From positions 1 through 24,945 of the forward strand of contig JAAMXP010000093.1 in assembly GCA_019693395.1 (NCBI GenBank): DNA of 24,945 nt, written 5' to 3'. The notes under the pieces were generated by a model. The model ran no database searches. It was not told where the DNA came from and was given only the letters and a program-made list of their open reading frames with translations. Both the position numbers and the translations under genes were made by a program. Each line of letters begins with the position of its first letter. Within the stretch, counting starts at the first letter, position 1. Below, one piece after another: positions 1 through 10,520 of the stretch. This DNA is from Ettlia oleoabundans (lineage: Eukaryota; Chlorophyta; Chlorophyceae; Chlamydomonadales).

Positions 1-141
1 GTGGTGGTGGGTGGGGGGGGACAAGCTAGCAAACTGGCGATTTGCCACCCGGGCAACAGTGCGACTCAATCATTGACTGAGACTTGCGAGTAATGCTTCA
101 CACTCTCATCAACGCGCCGAAGAAGTGGGGCTGTACTGCAG
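1..141 (+). other. XPF intron (3' part), no exon recognised
   Basis: The stretch ends in TGTACTGCAG, which serves as acceptor for the first visible XPF exon at 142. The first 20 bases are a G-rich GTG/GGG run. I found no piece encoding the catalytic ERKxxxD segment, so the preceding exon is probably outside the window. Confidence 0.6.
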
Positions 142-1273
142 GCTGAGGCGATGACCAAGCACTACAAGACGCCTGTACTGCTGATTGAGTTTGAGGGGGA
201 CAAGGCATTCGCGCTGCAGGTGGGTGGGCTGCAAACACGCCAGCCATCATGCTGATGCCTTGCACCCTCTACTGCCTGCCTCTTCAACCTGTCCAACTGC
301 CTTCCTGCTTGGTCCCCTTTTTGCACGCTGTAGTATTGTTGAATCCAAAAGAAGTGTCATTGCTTATTAGGACTACCGTGCGAGTCACAATGCGTTCGTG
401 CTCCGCAGGCGTCCAGTGAGATAGGCGACGAGGTGCAGCTGCACAGCCTGATGGGGCGCATCGCGCTGCTCTGCCTCCACTTCCCGCGCCTCAGACTCAT
501 ATGGTCCCGCTCCCTGCACGCCACAGCCAGCATCTTTCACCAGCTCAAGGCAAACCAGGAGGAACCGGACCCAGTGGCGGGTGGGTGGCTGGGTTTAATT
601 GCTGCTTGGCCTTACTTGGAGAGATCATTCGTTTGCCAGCGATCCCATTGCCAGCATCCGTTCTTCAGTGAGCCCTTGCATTCTCGTTTGTGCCTCACAT
701 ACCCACACCCATTCAACATAACACCGACCACACCACCGCACATAGCTCACCCTTGCTCAGCACCCCTCCGTGCTGCAGCCGCCACCGTGGGTGTGCCTGT
801 GGAGGCTGAGGGGGCGGCAGGTGGCGCCACCGAGGCGGTGGTCAACCAGAGCGCCATAGACCTGTTGCGCAGGCTGCCGGGTGAGTGGGCGGCTGCCCTG
901 CCCTGTGCGTACTGAAGGGCTGCACATCTGGCACGGCAGCATGCATGTACCTGGAGACGCGTGCATCCACCGCCCCGCCCACGAGAAGCGCTCCGTCCCG
1001 TGTGTCCTCGTGTCGTTCCTTTCTGGCTCGCTTCCAACCCGTGCATTCCTGCATCATGCCAGTGAGCTGCCTACCAACCCGTGTGTCTATGCTCCATGTG
1101 CAGGTGTGACCGAGGCCAACTGGCGTGGGTTGATGCGTGAGGTGGGCAGCCTGGCTGAGCTGGCAGAGGTACCGCTGGACAGGCTGGCGGCAGTGATGGG
1201 GGGCCAGGCAGCTGCCCGGAAGCTGCACGACTTCCTCAACCAGGAGTGCAAGGCTCTCTTCGCAGCACTATAG
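142..1273 (+). CDS. XPF: DNA repair endonuclease XPF (ERCC4/RAD1/UVH1), C-terminal part
   Basis: XPF is the catalytic subunit of the structure-specific nuclease XPF-ERCC1, which cuts 5' of lesions in nucleotide excision repair and in crosslink repair. Four exons are visible: 142-219, 409-580, 779-880 and 1104-1273, giving 173 aa to a TAG stop. All junctions keep frame, with donors GTGGGT, GTGGGT and GTGAGT and acceptors ending GCAG. The first exon encodes the end of the ERCC4 nuclease fold (KTPVLLIEFEGDKAFAL). The second carries LLCLHFPRLRLIW and HATASIFHQLK, also typical of XPF. The last two encode the tandem helix-hairpin-helix domain that dimerises with ERCC1 (DLLRRLPGVTEANW, then LAAVMGGQAAARKLHDFL). 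The catalytic ERKxxxD motif and everything before it lie left of the window, so the gene is partial because of the window edge and not because it is broken. The gene converges on the membrane-protein gene ending at 2238. Identification is from remembered family sequence and is strong. Confidence 0.93.
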
Positions 1274-1330
1274 TCCAACCTGACCCTCCTTCATCCTGTT
1301 GGCCTCCTACCCTCTTGGATATCACAATTC

Positions 1331-1341
1331 AATAAAATAAA
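1331..1341 (+). terminator. Candidate XPF polyadenylation signal (AATAAA twice)
   Basis: Two overlapping AATAAA hexamers lie about 60 bp after the XPF stop codon. I saw no TGTAA, the usual green-algal signal, in the next few hundred bases on this strand. This is therefore the best candidate 3'-end signal, but it is unproven. Confidence 0.4.
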
Positions 1342-1616
1342 ACCTACCTGGCTATGTATTTTGTGCTTTGACAGTGTTTGCCGGTCTGCGCTGGTGCCTC
1401 GTGTCTGCTGCCCTGCAGTGGCGCTACACCCAGCGGTGTGACTAGCCTCGCACATTCTTACCCCTCTCGCTGCGCTGACAGCGCACGATTGGTCAGTTTT
1501 CCTAGGTATTTTATGCTATGGCCTGGTGGTGTGGCCAGTAGCTGCACGCACCCGGACCAAGCCGACTGTCAGCACCTGTCAGCACCACCCTAAGCAGATT
1601 GTGTACATCACTATAT

Positions 1617-1621
1617 TTACA
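1617..1621 (-). terminator. Candidate TGTAA polyadenylation signal for the membrane-protein gene
   Basis: TGTAA on the minus strand lies about 620 nt after the stop codon at 2238. It is the first TGTAA I found downstream, and it implies a long 3' UTR, which is normal for green algae. Confidence 0.4.
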
Positions 1622-2237
1622 GGTATTCTATTAGGTTCTTACGTGATGGCATACACATGGGTGACATTTGATCGCTGTCAATGCCCATGTCATGCACGAG
1701 GTGTCACAGGCCAGCAAGGGGAGCAGGAAGCAAGGCTTGAGAATGGGTAATGCACAGATCAGATCAGAGTAGGGCCATACACTGTCGACAAGCAGCACTG
1801 GCGTAAGATGTATTGAACATAGGGAACTTGAGAGCGAGGAAGTTCTTCATGACGCAAGGCGGAGACGGGATTCAAGGACGAAGGCTAGGGTGCCCAGGTA
1901 AGGGGTCAAACACGCTCTATACATTGCATGCAGTCTGTGCAAGACAGCAGGGAGTGAAGGATGCAGGTTCTGTACCGTGCATGCACATCAGAGGATGTGG
2001 TGTGACATAGGATGGGTTTCATGGCGCACGCAAGATGTGTTCCAAAGGGGTGGGTGGATGGGTGCCAGCTATTGAGCCGCATTGCCTTGCGTTGGAGCAC
2101 CACAGCCGATCGCATGCCGCCACGCTGCGATCCAGGGATGAATCTGATGTGGCAAGGGGGTGAGCGGAAGCCAGGCAGACACCCCTGTTGATGTCACTGC
2201 CCAGGCTGTCGGACCAAAGCGAGCCGAAGCAGCAGCC

Positions 2238-4112
2238 TCAATGCTCACGCTCCTTCTCCCGCTCACGTTCCCGCTCACGTGCCTTCCCCTTGTTCTCCTG
2301 CCGGTGCTGCTCCTCTTCCTGCTGCGACCACAGGCGCTGCTGCTGCATCTGGCGCTGCCGCCGCCGCTTGTCAAACTCCTCCAGCTCAGCACGCGCCTCG
2401 CGAGACCGCTCCTCCAAGTACTTCCTGACACATCAAAAGGCCAGCCCAACATGCATTGGTTATCAAAGTGACCAAGGGAAGGAGGCTAAGTGTTTCAAAT
2501 GTGTCAAGGGGAGGATGCATTGCTTGTTTGGGGTGAGGGGTGCAGGGAGGGGGCACATGAGCTGAGCATGGCCAGGGGGGCGAAAAGAAGGAAAGTTGCC
2601 AGCAAAGGGAATGGTGCTCTTAATTCTCCACAGCTAGGCAGAGGGGCATGCCTGCGGCGACGAGAATCTCACACGAGTCATTGACAGGCAGACAGCGGCC
2701 CCCCAACAGTGCTCAGTGCCCTACTCCACACCCCAACTCCACCCGCCATCTTGCCCAGCGCCCAACCTGTGTATCAGAACCGCAGCGCACCTGTCTGGCC
2801 GTCGCCGCCGTGCCTCCTCTGCGCTGCGTGTGCGGCTGCCCACCTCACCGCCCAGCCTTGAACTGTAGCGTACCAGCGAGCGCAGTGCCTGCGGAATGCC
2901 TGACACCGTTCGCCTCAGCACCGAGGGCAGCTCCAACTCCACAGGCTCAGTCTGGGCCACACGCTCCACCTGCACAGCATGGTGGGGGTGTGGGGAGGGG
3001 GTGGTTAACGCACAGCTACCACTCCAGCTCCTTCCCTGCTGTGCAGCCATGCGCCAGCCAGCCAGCCATCCAGCAGGCAGCCAACCAGCCAACCAGCCCT
3101 GCAAGCCTTTCCCCAGACCCGGCTAGCCTGCCTGCAGCCAGGTGGGCATACCCACCTGGATGTGCAATGCGCAGATGAGGAGGGAGACGAAGGCAAAGGC
3201 GTCGAGTTCGAACCCGTTGGCCAGGTAGGGCAGGGCATAGATGAAAGCCAGGGAGTAGTAGAGGACGGATGCCTCATCGTCGTCCAGGGCAGCAAATACC
3301 CAGGCCTGCAAACAGCCAGGGTAAGCAGTCGCACATTATTGTGGTGATGGCCAAAGGCAAGGGGTGGGTGCATGTATGTGCGTCCATGGATAGCCAAAAC
3401 CGCAGGAACAGGCTGGCCGCTTGGCTGCATACCATGGGGTTGATGAATGGCAGCACGCTGAGCACACCCATCACGCTCCATCTAATGTTCTCTGCAGGTA
3501 CAGGCCCGCAGGCGCTATGTTGTGCACGGTGCGCATGGGCGCAGGTCTGTCGCAAGAACAAGACTACCACAGCTCTGCATGTGCACACGCACTTTATACC
3601 AGGGCAACCTAGTTCTCAAGGATAGGCAGGCATAAAGACAACATGTGCTCCCCAACATGAAGACAGGCAGCTACTGCGATGAGGCATCCACCTGCGCCTT
3701 CATCAGCATCTGGGGATTGGAACCGCCGCTGGTTGCGCTCCAAGCTCTCCCCCGTTAGAATCGGCAACGCTGAAAAGCACAAGCCCATTATAAATGCTAT
3801 GCCGCACCCCGTCTGGAGGCTGCTGTACAGGTCTGGAGGCAAGCTGTAGAGACCAGCCTGCGGCCGCACCATGGCGCCCCGCTGGCGAAGGCGCCACCTG
3901 GTGGGAAGCGGCGGCGCCGATGGTAGCAGCTGCGTGCGCGACTGCCTGCACTGCCAGGGCGCTGCTGCGATACGCTGCGAACGCGGCTGCCAGCGGGCCG
4001 CTATCCGCAGGGTTGTGGACCTGTTCTGCTGCGCGCCTTGGGAAGCTGGACTGGCATGCCTGCAGGGACGACTGCAGGCCGGAAGCGCTCCTGAACCCGC
4101 GATCGGCGTCAT
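2238..4112 (-). CDS. Predicted plastid multi-pass membrane protein, unknown function
   Basis: Five exons (4112-3692, 3491-3433, 3305-3156, 2969-2791, 2424-2238) join in frame to 331 aa. The start is supported by an in-frame TAG at 4121-4119 just upstream. Residues 1 to about 80 are rich in Arg, Ser, Ala and Pro and nearly lack acidic residues, like a plastid transit peptide. Hydrophobic segments follow at about 99-119 (CGIAFIMGLCFSALPILTG), 145-166 (WSVMGVLSVLPFINPMAWVF), 172-188 and 193-208. The loop ERNQRRFQSPDADE precedes the second segment. From about 211 the protein is soluble and charged, with a likely coiled coil (KYLEERSREARAELEEFDKRR) and a tail ending RERERERE-KEREH. The NIRWSVMGVLS-PFINPMAWVFA-LD core resembles an uncharacterised plant chloroplast family as I remember it, but I cannot name a function. 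The next gene upstream is Rab7, about 590 bp away on the same strand. Confidence 0.82.
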
Positions 4113-4704
4113 TCTGATCTATAAAAAGGCCGCACAGGCCACCAGGCAAGTGTGAAAGACCCTCTTCTAAGCAGCGGACGCGTCGAGACAAGCTGCTTAC
4201 TCCCTTGAACAGGTGCGCACGGAAGATCGGTCAAGGATCGCTTGTGACTTTAGGTCTGCCTGTGAGAGCACAAACACATGGGGCCCCATGGAAGCGGCGC
4301 CATCTCATCAGGCCGCCCGGCGGGCGACAGGTGCGAACAAGGATGTTTTGCAGGGGTTGATTGTGGGGAACCTCAGGGCAACAACACAGGTGCATTATAA
4401 TCGTCAAACTACTGTACACATGAAGACAACCAAGGAATACAGAGCCGAGAGGAGGGTGTGTGCGTGGGGTGGGTTGTGGTGCTGCGTGGGGTGGGTACAT
4501 GGAGGGAGGACGGGGCTGCGCCCGCATGCAACCCTGCTACGCATTGATGCAAGCGCAACTCTTTTGTAAAGGGCACCTCTCCTGCTGCAGCGAGCTGCTT
4601 GCAACCACAGTACTGCCCGCCGCCGCCGTACATCTCCAACCATGCAGAACAGCTGGCAACTGAGTGTGCAACATCGCCGTTCGGCGCCTGCACCCGGCGG
4701 GCTG
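4113..4704. other. Spacer: Rab7 3' UTR and upstream region of the membrane-protein gene
   Basis: The spacer sits between two minus-strand genes. It should contain the Rab7 3' UTR and the promoter and 5' UTR of the membrane-protein gene. I found no TGTAA on the minus strand here, so the Rab7 3' end is undefined. A plus-strand TATAAAA at 4120-4126 has no gene to serve. Nothing else is recognisable. Confidence 0.5.
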
Positions 4705-6461
<1,757 letters not shown>

Positions 6462-6614
6462 TTTGACGAACCAGCGCCGAAAGCGGTGGTGCTGGGTGAC
6501 GCACAGGCAGCCAACGACGCAGCGTGATCAACTCTAAACTTTCCCGCCACGGGCATAATTCGGCACAACCCAATTACAGGTCAGCAGGGCCATAGCACGT
6601 GGCGCGCGGGTTGG
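6462..6614. promoter_or_regulatory. Bidirectional promoter, Rab7 / EF-hand gene
   Basis: Only 153 bp separate the two divergent start codons (192 bp if the EF-hand gene starts at 6654). Both 5' UTRs and core promoters must fit here. No TATA box is evident. A TTTCCCGCC motif (E2F-like consensus TTTSSCGC) sits at 6540-6548, about 75-80 bp from each start codon. The promoter role is inferred from gene layout only. Confidence 0.6.
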
Positions 6615-9474
6615 ATGGATTTGTTTCGCTTTCGGGAGTGCCAATTCAGCATCATGATGCCAACAAGTGTGACCATCAGGCGGTGCTGCGCACCCTTGCG
6701 CTGTGCTGCTACACGAACCCGCAGGCCCCTGCGCCCTGTGAGGCTGGTGATAGCGGCTACCGAGGAGAAGGAGAAGGATGTGCAAATCGTCACCAAGACG
6801 AAGCGCGTGCAAGACCTGGAAGCCAGTCTAAAGCGCATGGTACAGTAGGACTGGAGCGTCGGCCGGCTGCTGGCGGGTCCCTGCCTCGGCGGAGCCCAAA
6901 GCTCTGGCCTGCTATGTCTGTCACTTCTGCATGCTGCGTATTGCCTAGCATATGCACAGAATCCAAGTATAACTAACTCTTGCAGGGCATTGACAGGCCG
7001 ACCGCACAGCGCATTCTGCAAATCTGGCGGGAGAGCGGTGCTGCTTCGCCGGACGGCCTCAGGAAGCTGTTCCTCAAGCGCAGCATCACCAAGAGCACCC
7101 GCATTGGGCTGCAGCTTCTAATTGATGGTGCCGCGGGAGCAGGAGCGTACTATGCAGCTAAAGTGAGGCTCTGCAGTGGTATGATGACTGGGCAGGCTGC
7201 CAGGATTGGGCGAGCTTGGCTCGCCGGCCCAGTGTGCTCCATTACTCAGCTTCCACTATTACAATCAAGTCGCTTAATCGCTCATTGTTGCAACCAACCC
7301 ATGTTTCATTCAACAGGTCGTCTTGTAGATTTGCAATCGCTCCTGCTTCCAGCCACTGGGTGCTCCAAGCGCTTCATCTTGTGCCCACCCTGCTATGCCG
7401 CAGACCATCACTCCACAAGAGCTGGGCAGCTGGTCGCTAGCTGCCAAGTACGGAATGTACTTCCTAGCAATGTACCTCTTCATAGGAGCCTCCTTCGAGT
7501 TCTTCAGGCAAGTGGCATACAGGGCTGTTAGAGCGGCCATCAGGTGCCCTGCTGTCATGTCGCACATGGGCAACATGGTGGTTGTATGAAGCCGCCCTCG
7601 TGCTCCCATGGACGAGGCAGCTTGCTGTGCCACCAGATACCTTCTTTACCTTCTTGTTGTGTCATCTCCCCTTCCCATGCCTGCAGTCTTGGAGCGCTGC
7701 TGTATGCGACCTACAGGTGAGGGGCCGGTGTGTCGCATGGGACACACGCATGCAAAACATGCTTGTCCACCGTCACACCTCGCACTGACGATATATCTCA
7801 CATAAAACAACTAACACTGTCTGAAGTCACTGTTGTTGTGAATGGTATCAAGCATTTATCTCGGGCATGCCCCTACACTCCAGCAGAATCCAGTTTGGTA
7901 CCGCCTTGACACTGCCCTTGTACTGCAGGTACTCCACCAACGCCGACACCTTCCTGATGGCAATACAGGACATTGCAGGCGCCTCATCCGGCCTGAGCGT
8001 AGTGGATCGCGCAAAGCAGGTGGCTGCGGGCAGGCGGGGCTGGATGGGGAGATCGCCAGACTGGTGCTTAACGCCTACCTTCTGATGTCAGCCTCATCAA
8101 TCCCCTGCTTTGTGTTGAATGCTGTTGTGCTTTGCAAAGGTATAGCATCACCTCTCACAGCTACCGTCCGACTGTTGGCGCCCCCTACCTGGCTGCCATT
8201 GCGCCATATGCAGGCGGTCAACATTGTCAAGGTGCTGGCTGCCCTGGACCAGATTCGTGAGCTGCTTAAGGTGAGGCGCCAGCGACACGTGTTGTGACAT
8301 CCTCTTTCTTTGAACACGTAGGGTGGGTAGGTGGGTGAGGGTGGACCACCAGCGACTTTAGGCACATACCTTACCCAAGCAGCGCTGTGGCGACGCCAAC
8401 GGCGCAGCTTGGGTGTGGATCAGGTGGGTTGATGAGCTGGCCAGTAACTTTATCCCCTCGGCATGCACATCTCCCGCGTCCTGCACTGTGCAGAGCTCCA
8501 CTGGCGAGAGTCCGGAAGATTTCTTTGCCAGCTTGGGCATCTACCTCACCCTAGAGCGTGCACAGCGGCTGTACGGATTCGATGCACAGCAGTACGGGCT
8601 GGATGATGCAGCGGCAGCCGACATTGCCGCCGTGTTTGGAAGGGTGGGTTTGTGCCTTGGTGGCTGGCCGTATGAGCATGTGGATGATAGTATGCTTTTC
8701 CACCCTACCTGGTTGAATGGATGTGATTGGATAGTTCAAGGATACATGGGCTGTTGCTGCTGTTTAGCCCATCTAGTCCCTTCAGGTAAGCGCAACTGTA
8801 CTGCCCACGCTTGTGCTGAGTTTGTTGCTGCACCGCTGTACCGCTACCTGTCCTGCAGTACGACTTGAACGACGATGGCTACCTGCAGCGAGACGAGTTT
8901 AGCAGGATGTGTGCTGAGAACGGTGTGGAGCTGAGTGAGGCTGAGCTGGCGGCGGCATTCGACCTGCTGGATACAGGTGGGTGGCTGGTGGGGGTGCACG
9001 GGTGTGGGGTGTCGGGTGGATTGGGCCATGAATGGTGTGGGGCTTTCAGGGCATTGTTTGCCAACGTTACTAAGCTTTCCTTTGTCACAGCCATTTTATC
9101 GAGAGTAGGGTAGACACATCTGCAATATGGTAGCATAAGCCAGTACGCACCTTCTGACGCTGGACCTGATTCTGACTGTCGCAACTGACTTCCTTTCAAC
9201 CGACATCGTTGCGAAATCCAGGCCGTCAGCTGTTGTTGCTACTATCGCGGTGTTCACCATTGCCCACGACTGCTAAGCTCCACCCCTCTGCCCACGCTAT
9301 GCTGTGCTATGCTGTATGCTGTTGCGTCCGGCACTTCAGGCTGCAGTGTCCTGTGTTGTGCTGAGCTCTGCTGCAGACAAGAGTGGCACTCTGGACTTCT
9401 GCGAGTGGGTGGGCTGGTGGCTGCAGAAGGGCCAGGGAGAGGCGGCACGCAGAGAAGCACGGTCCCAAAACTGA
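6615..9474 (+). CDS. Membrane protein with C-terminal EF-hand pair, probably plastid
   Basis: Nine exons (6615-6839, 6986-7162, 7404-7507, 7687-7716, 7929-8019, 8214-8270, 8494-8643, 8859-8976, 9377-9474) join in frame to 349 aa. The start could instead be Met14 (6654), which gives a cleaner transit peptide. The N-terminus is Arg-, Ala- and Cys-rich (IRRCCAPLRCAATRTRRPL), like a plastid targeting signal. Residues 76-134 hold a helical domain ending in a small-residue hydrophobic stretch (LLIDGAAGAGAYYAA). Residues about 150-177 are strongly hydrophobic (MYFLAMYLFIGASFEFF then LGALLYATY). Two canonical EF-hand loops lie 36 residues apart: 280-291 (DLNDDGYLQRDE) and 316-327 (DTDKSGTLDFCE), with all calcium ligands present. 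Intron 3 has a GC donor, and exon 4 is only 30 nt. A calcium-responsive membrane role is inferred; I cannot name the family. The next gene, PP5, converges on it. Confidence 0.85.
7508..7686 (+). other. GC-AG intron, EF-hand gene intron 3
   Basis: The exon ends TTCTTCAG, the intron begins GCAAGTGGCA, and the acceptor is CCTGCAG at 7686. This choice alone keeps frame into the 30-nt exon (SLGALLYATYR) and then into YSTNADTFLMAIQD. Using the GT four bases later shifts the following exons into a nonsense frame. Confidence 0.8.
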
Positions 9475-9636
9475 ATCTGTGAAGCTGGCTCTGCGGCCTC
9501 GGCTGGTGCAGCTCAATTCGCAACCCTAGCCGTCACCGGCCATAAACTGTTTCCCGATGCCTCCTCTCTTTCTCTCTGAACCCACACCTGCCTCCAACCA
9601 ACATGCCGCCCTCAGATTACGCCCGACTGAAATTGC

Positions 9637-9641
9637 TGTAA
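9637..9641 (+). terminator. TGTAA polyadenylation signal, EF-hand gene
   Basis: This is the first TGTAA after the EF-hand gene stop, 163 nt downstream. A second copy lies at 9789-9793. Confidence 0.5.
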
Positions 9642-9952
9642 CTGGAAACAACCCTCCAACTTTCATGCCCCTGTTTTCCTGAAAGTGATGCACCTGCTAG
9701 TCTGCCTGTTGTCCACTACTGCTGGCACCGCAAATAATTTGTCCTGCCGCTGCTATTAGATGAACGATTGAGAGAACCCATGGCTGTGTGTAAGCAAGAG
9801 CGGCAGAAGAGCAGGCAGGGCAGGGTGTTGTCAGCGTGGGACATGCACCAGAATGCTTTGGCTTGTCAATTATGCTGGTATACAAGGACCTGCGCATGAT
9901 GATTGAATACCATAGCAACTCGAATGCCTCATAGCATCCTGCCGAGCATGAG

Positions 9953-9957
9953 TTACA
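9953..9957 (-). terminator. TGTAA polyadenylation signal, PP5 gene
   Basis: TGTAA reads on the minus strand about 565 nt after the PP5 stop codon. It is the best candidate for PP5 3'-end formation. Confidence 0.45.
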
Positions 9958-10520
9958 TGCGTTAGCGCGTTGTTTGACAAGGAGTCACGCAGAGCCTTTC
10001 GGAATGTTAAAGTGCTGGGCGGGCAGCTGTATCACACAAGGAGGAAAATTGGCTCAGAGAGAGGCAGTGACAGAAGGAGGGGAGGGGTGCAGCATGAGAG
10101 TGCAGCGGCAAGCGGCCTGCAGTGTTTGCCGGCAAAACTGGTACGAGGGGTGGATCAGTCGTAAAGCTGGCCTGAAACGCTCATGTTCTAATGATACAAC
10201 CGAAGACGAGACAGAAAACACGCAATGGTGCAGGACGACAGAGGCTGCGCATGAGACAATGCATTAACTGTCACGCAGGTATAAGCATGCCGCGGCTGCT
10301 ACTGGCAAATAGCGCTGCAGCGGTGGCGTTTGCTGCTCGAAATGCGTGTTATGTGATGTTAATGATCAGTTCTGAGGTGTGCCTCCTCACCAGGTGCATG
10401 ACGGTGGGTGCCATTGAGCGCAGCCGCCACTCTGCTCCGGCAACCCAAACCTTATTGAAAGCCCGGAACGTCTGAAAACCAAAACATTCTAAAAACTAAT
10501 CCCTCCAACCGCAGGCAGCC

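Larger units (their letters stand above)
1274..2237. other. Convergent intergenic region / 3' UTRs
   Basis: This gap lies between the XPF stop and the stop of the minus-strand membrane-protein gene. It probably holds both 3' UTRs. Short open frames on either strand have no family likeness and no sensible splice context, so I call no gene here. Confidence 0.6.
9475..10520. other. Convergent intergenic region, EF-hand / PP5 3' UTRs
   Basis: The two genes point at each other across about 1 kb. TGTAA signals at 9637 (+) and 9953 (-) place the likely transcript ends near the left third. The remainder, 9958-10520, fits a PP5 3' UTR of about 560 nt. Open frames in it look random, and no RNA gene is recognisable. 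Confidence 0.55.

Noticed and set aside
1378..2010. Several 60-75 codon open frames between XPF and the membrane-protein gene
   Set aside because: They show no conserved motif, no supporting splice pattern and no start context; the region fits two 3' UTRs.
2160..2471. Plus-strand Leu-rich open frames over the charged exon
   Set aside because: They are the reverse complement of the Arg/Glu/Gln-rich exon 5 of the membrane-protein gene, which joins in frame to its upstream exons.
4118..4127. TATAAAA on the + strand
   Set aside because: No plus-strand gene follows. For the minus-strand gene starting at 4112 it is only a few bases from the start codon, too close for a TATA box.
9897..9903. ATGATGA resembling a C box of a C/D snoRNA
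   Set aside because: I could find no D box (CTGA) at a fitting distance and no terminal stem.
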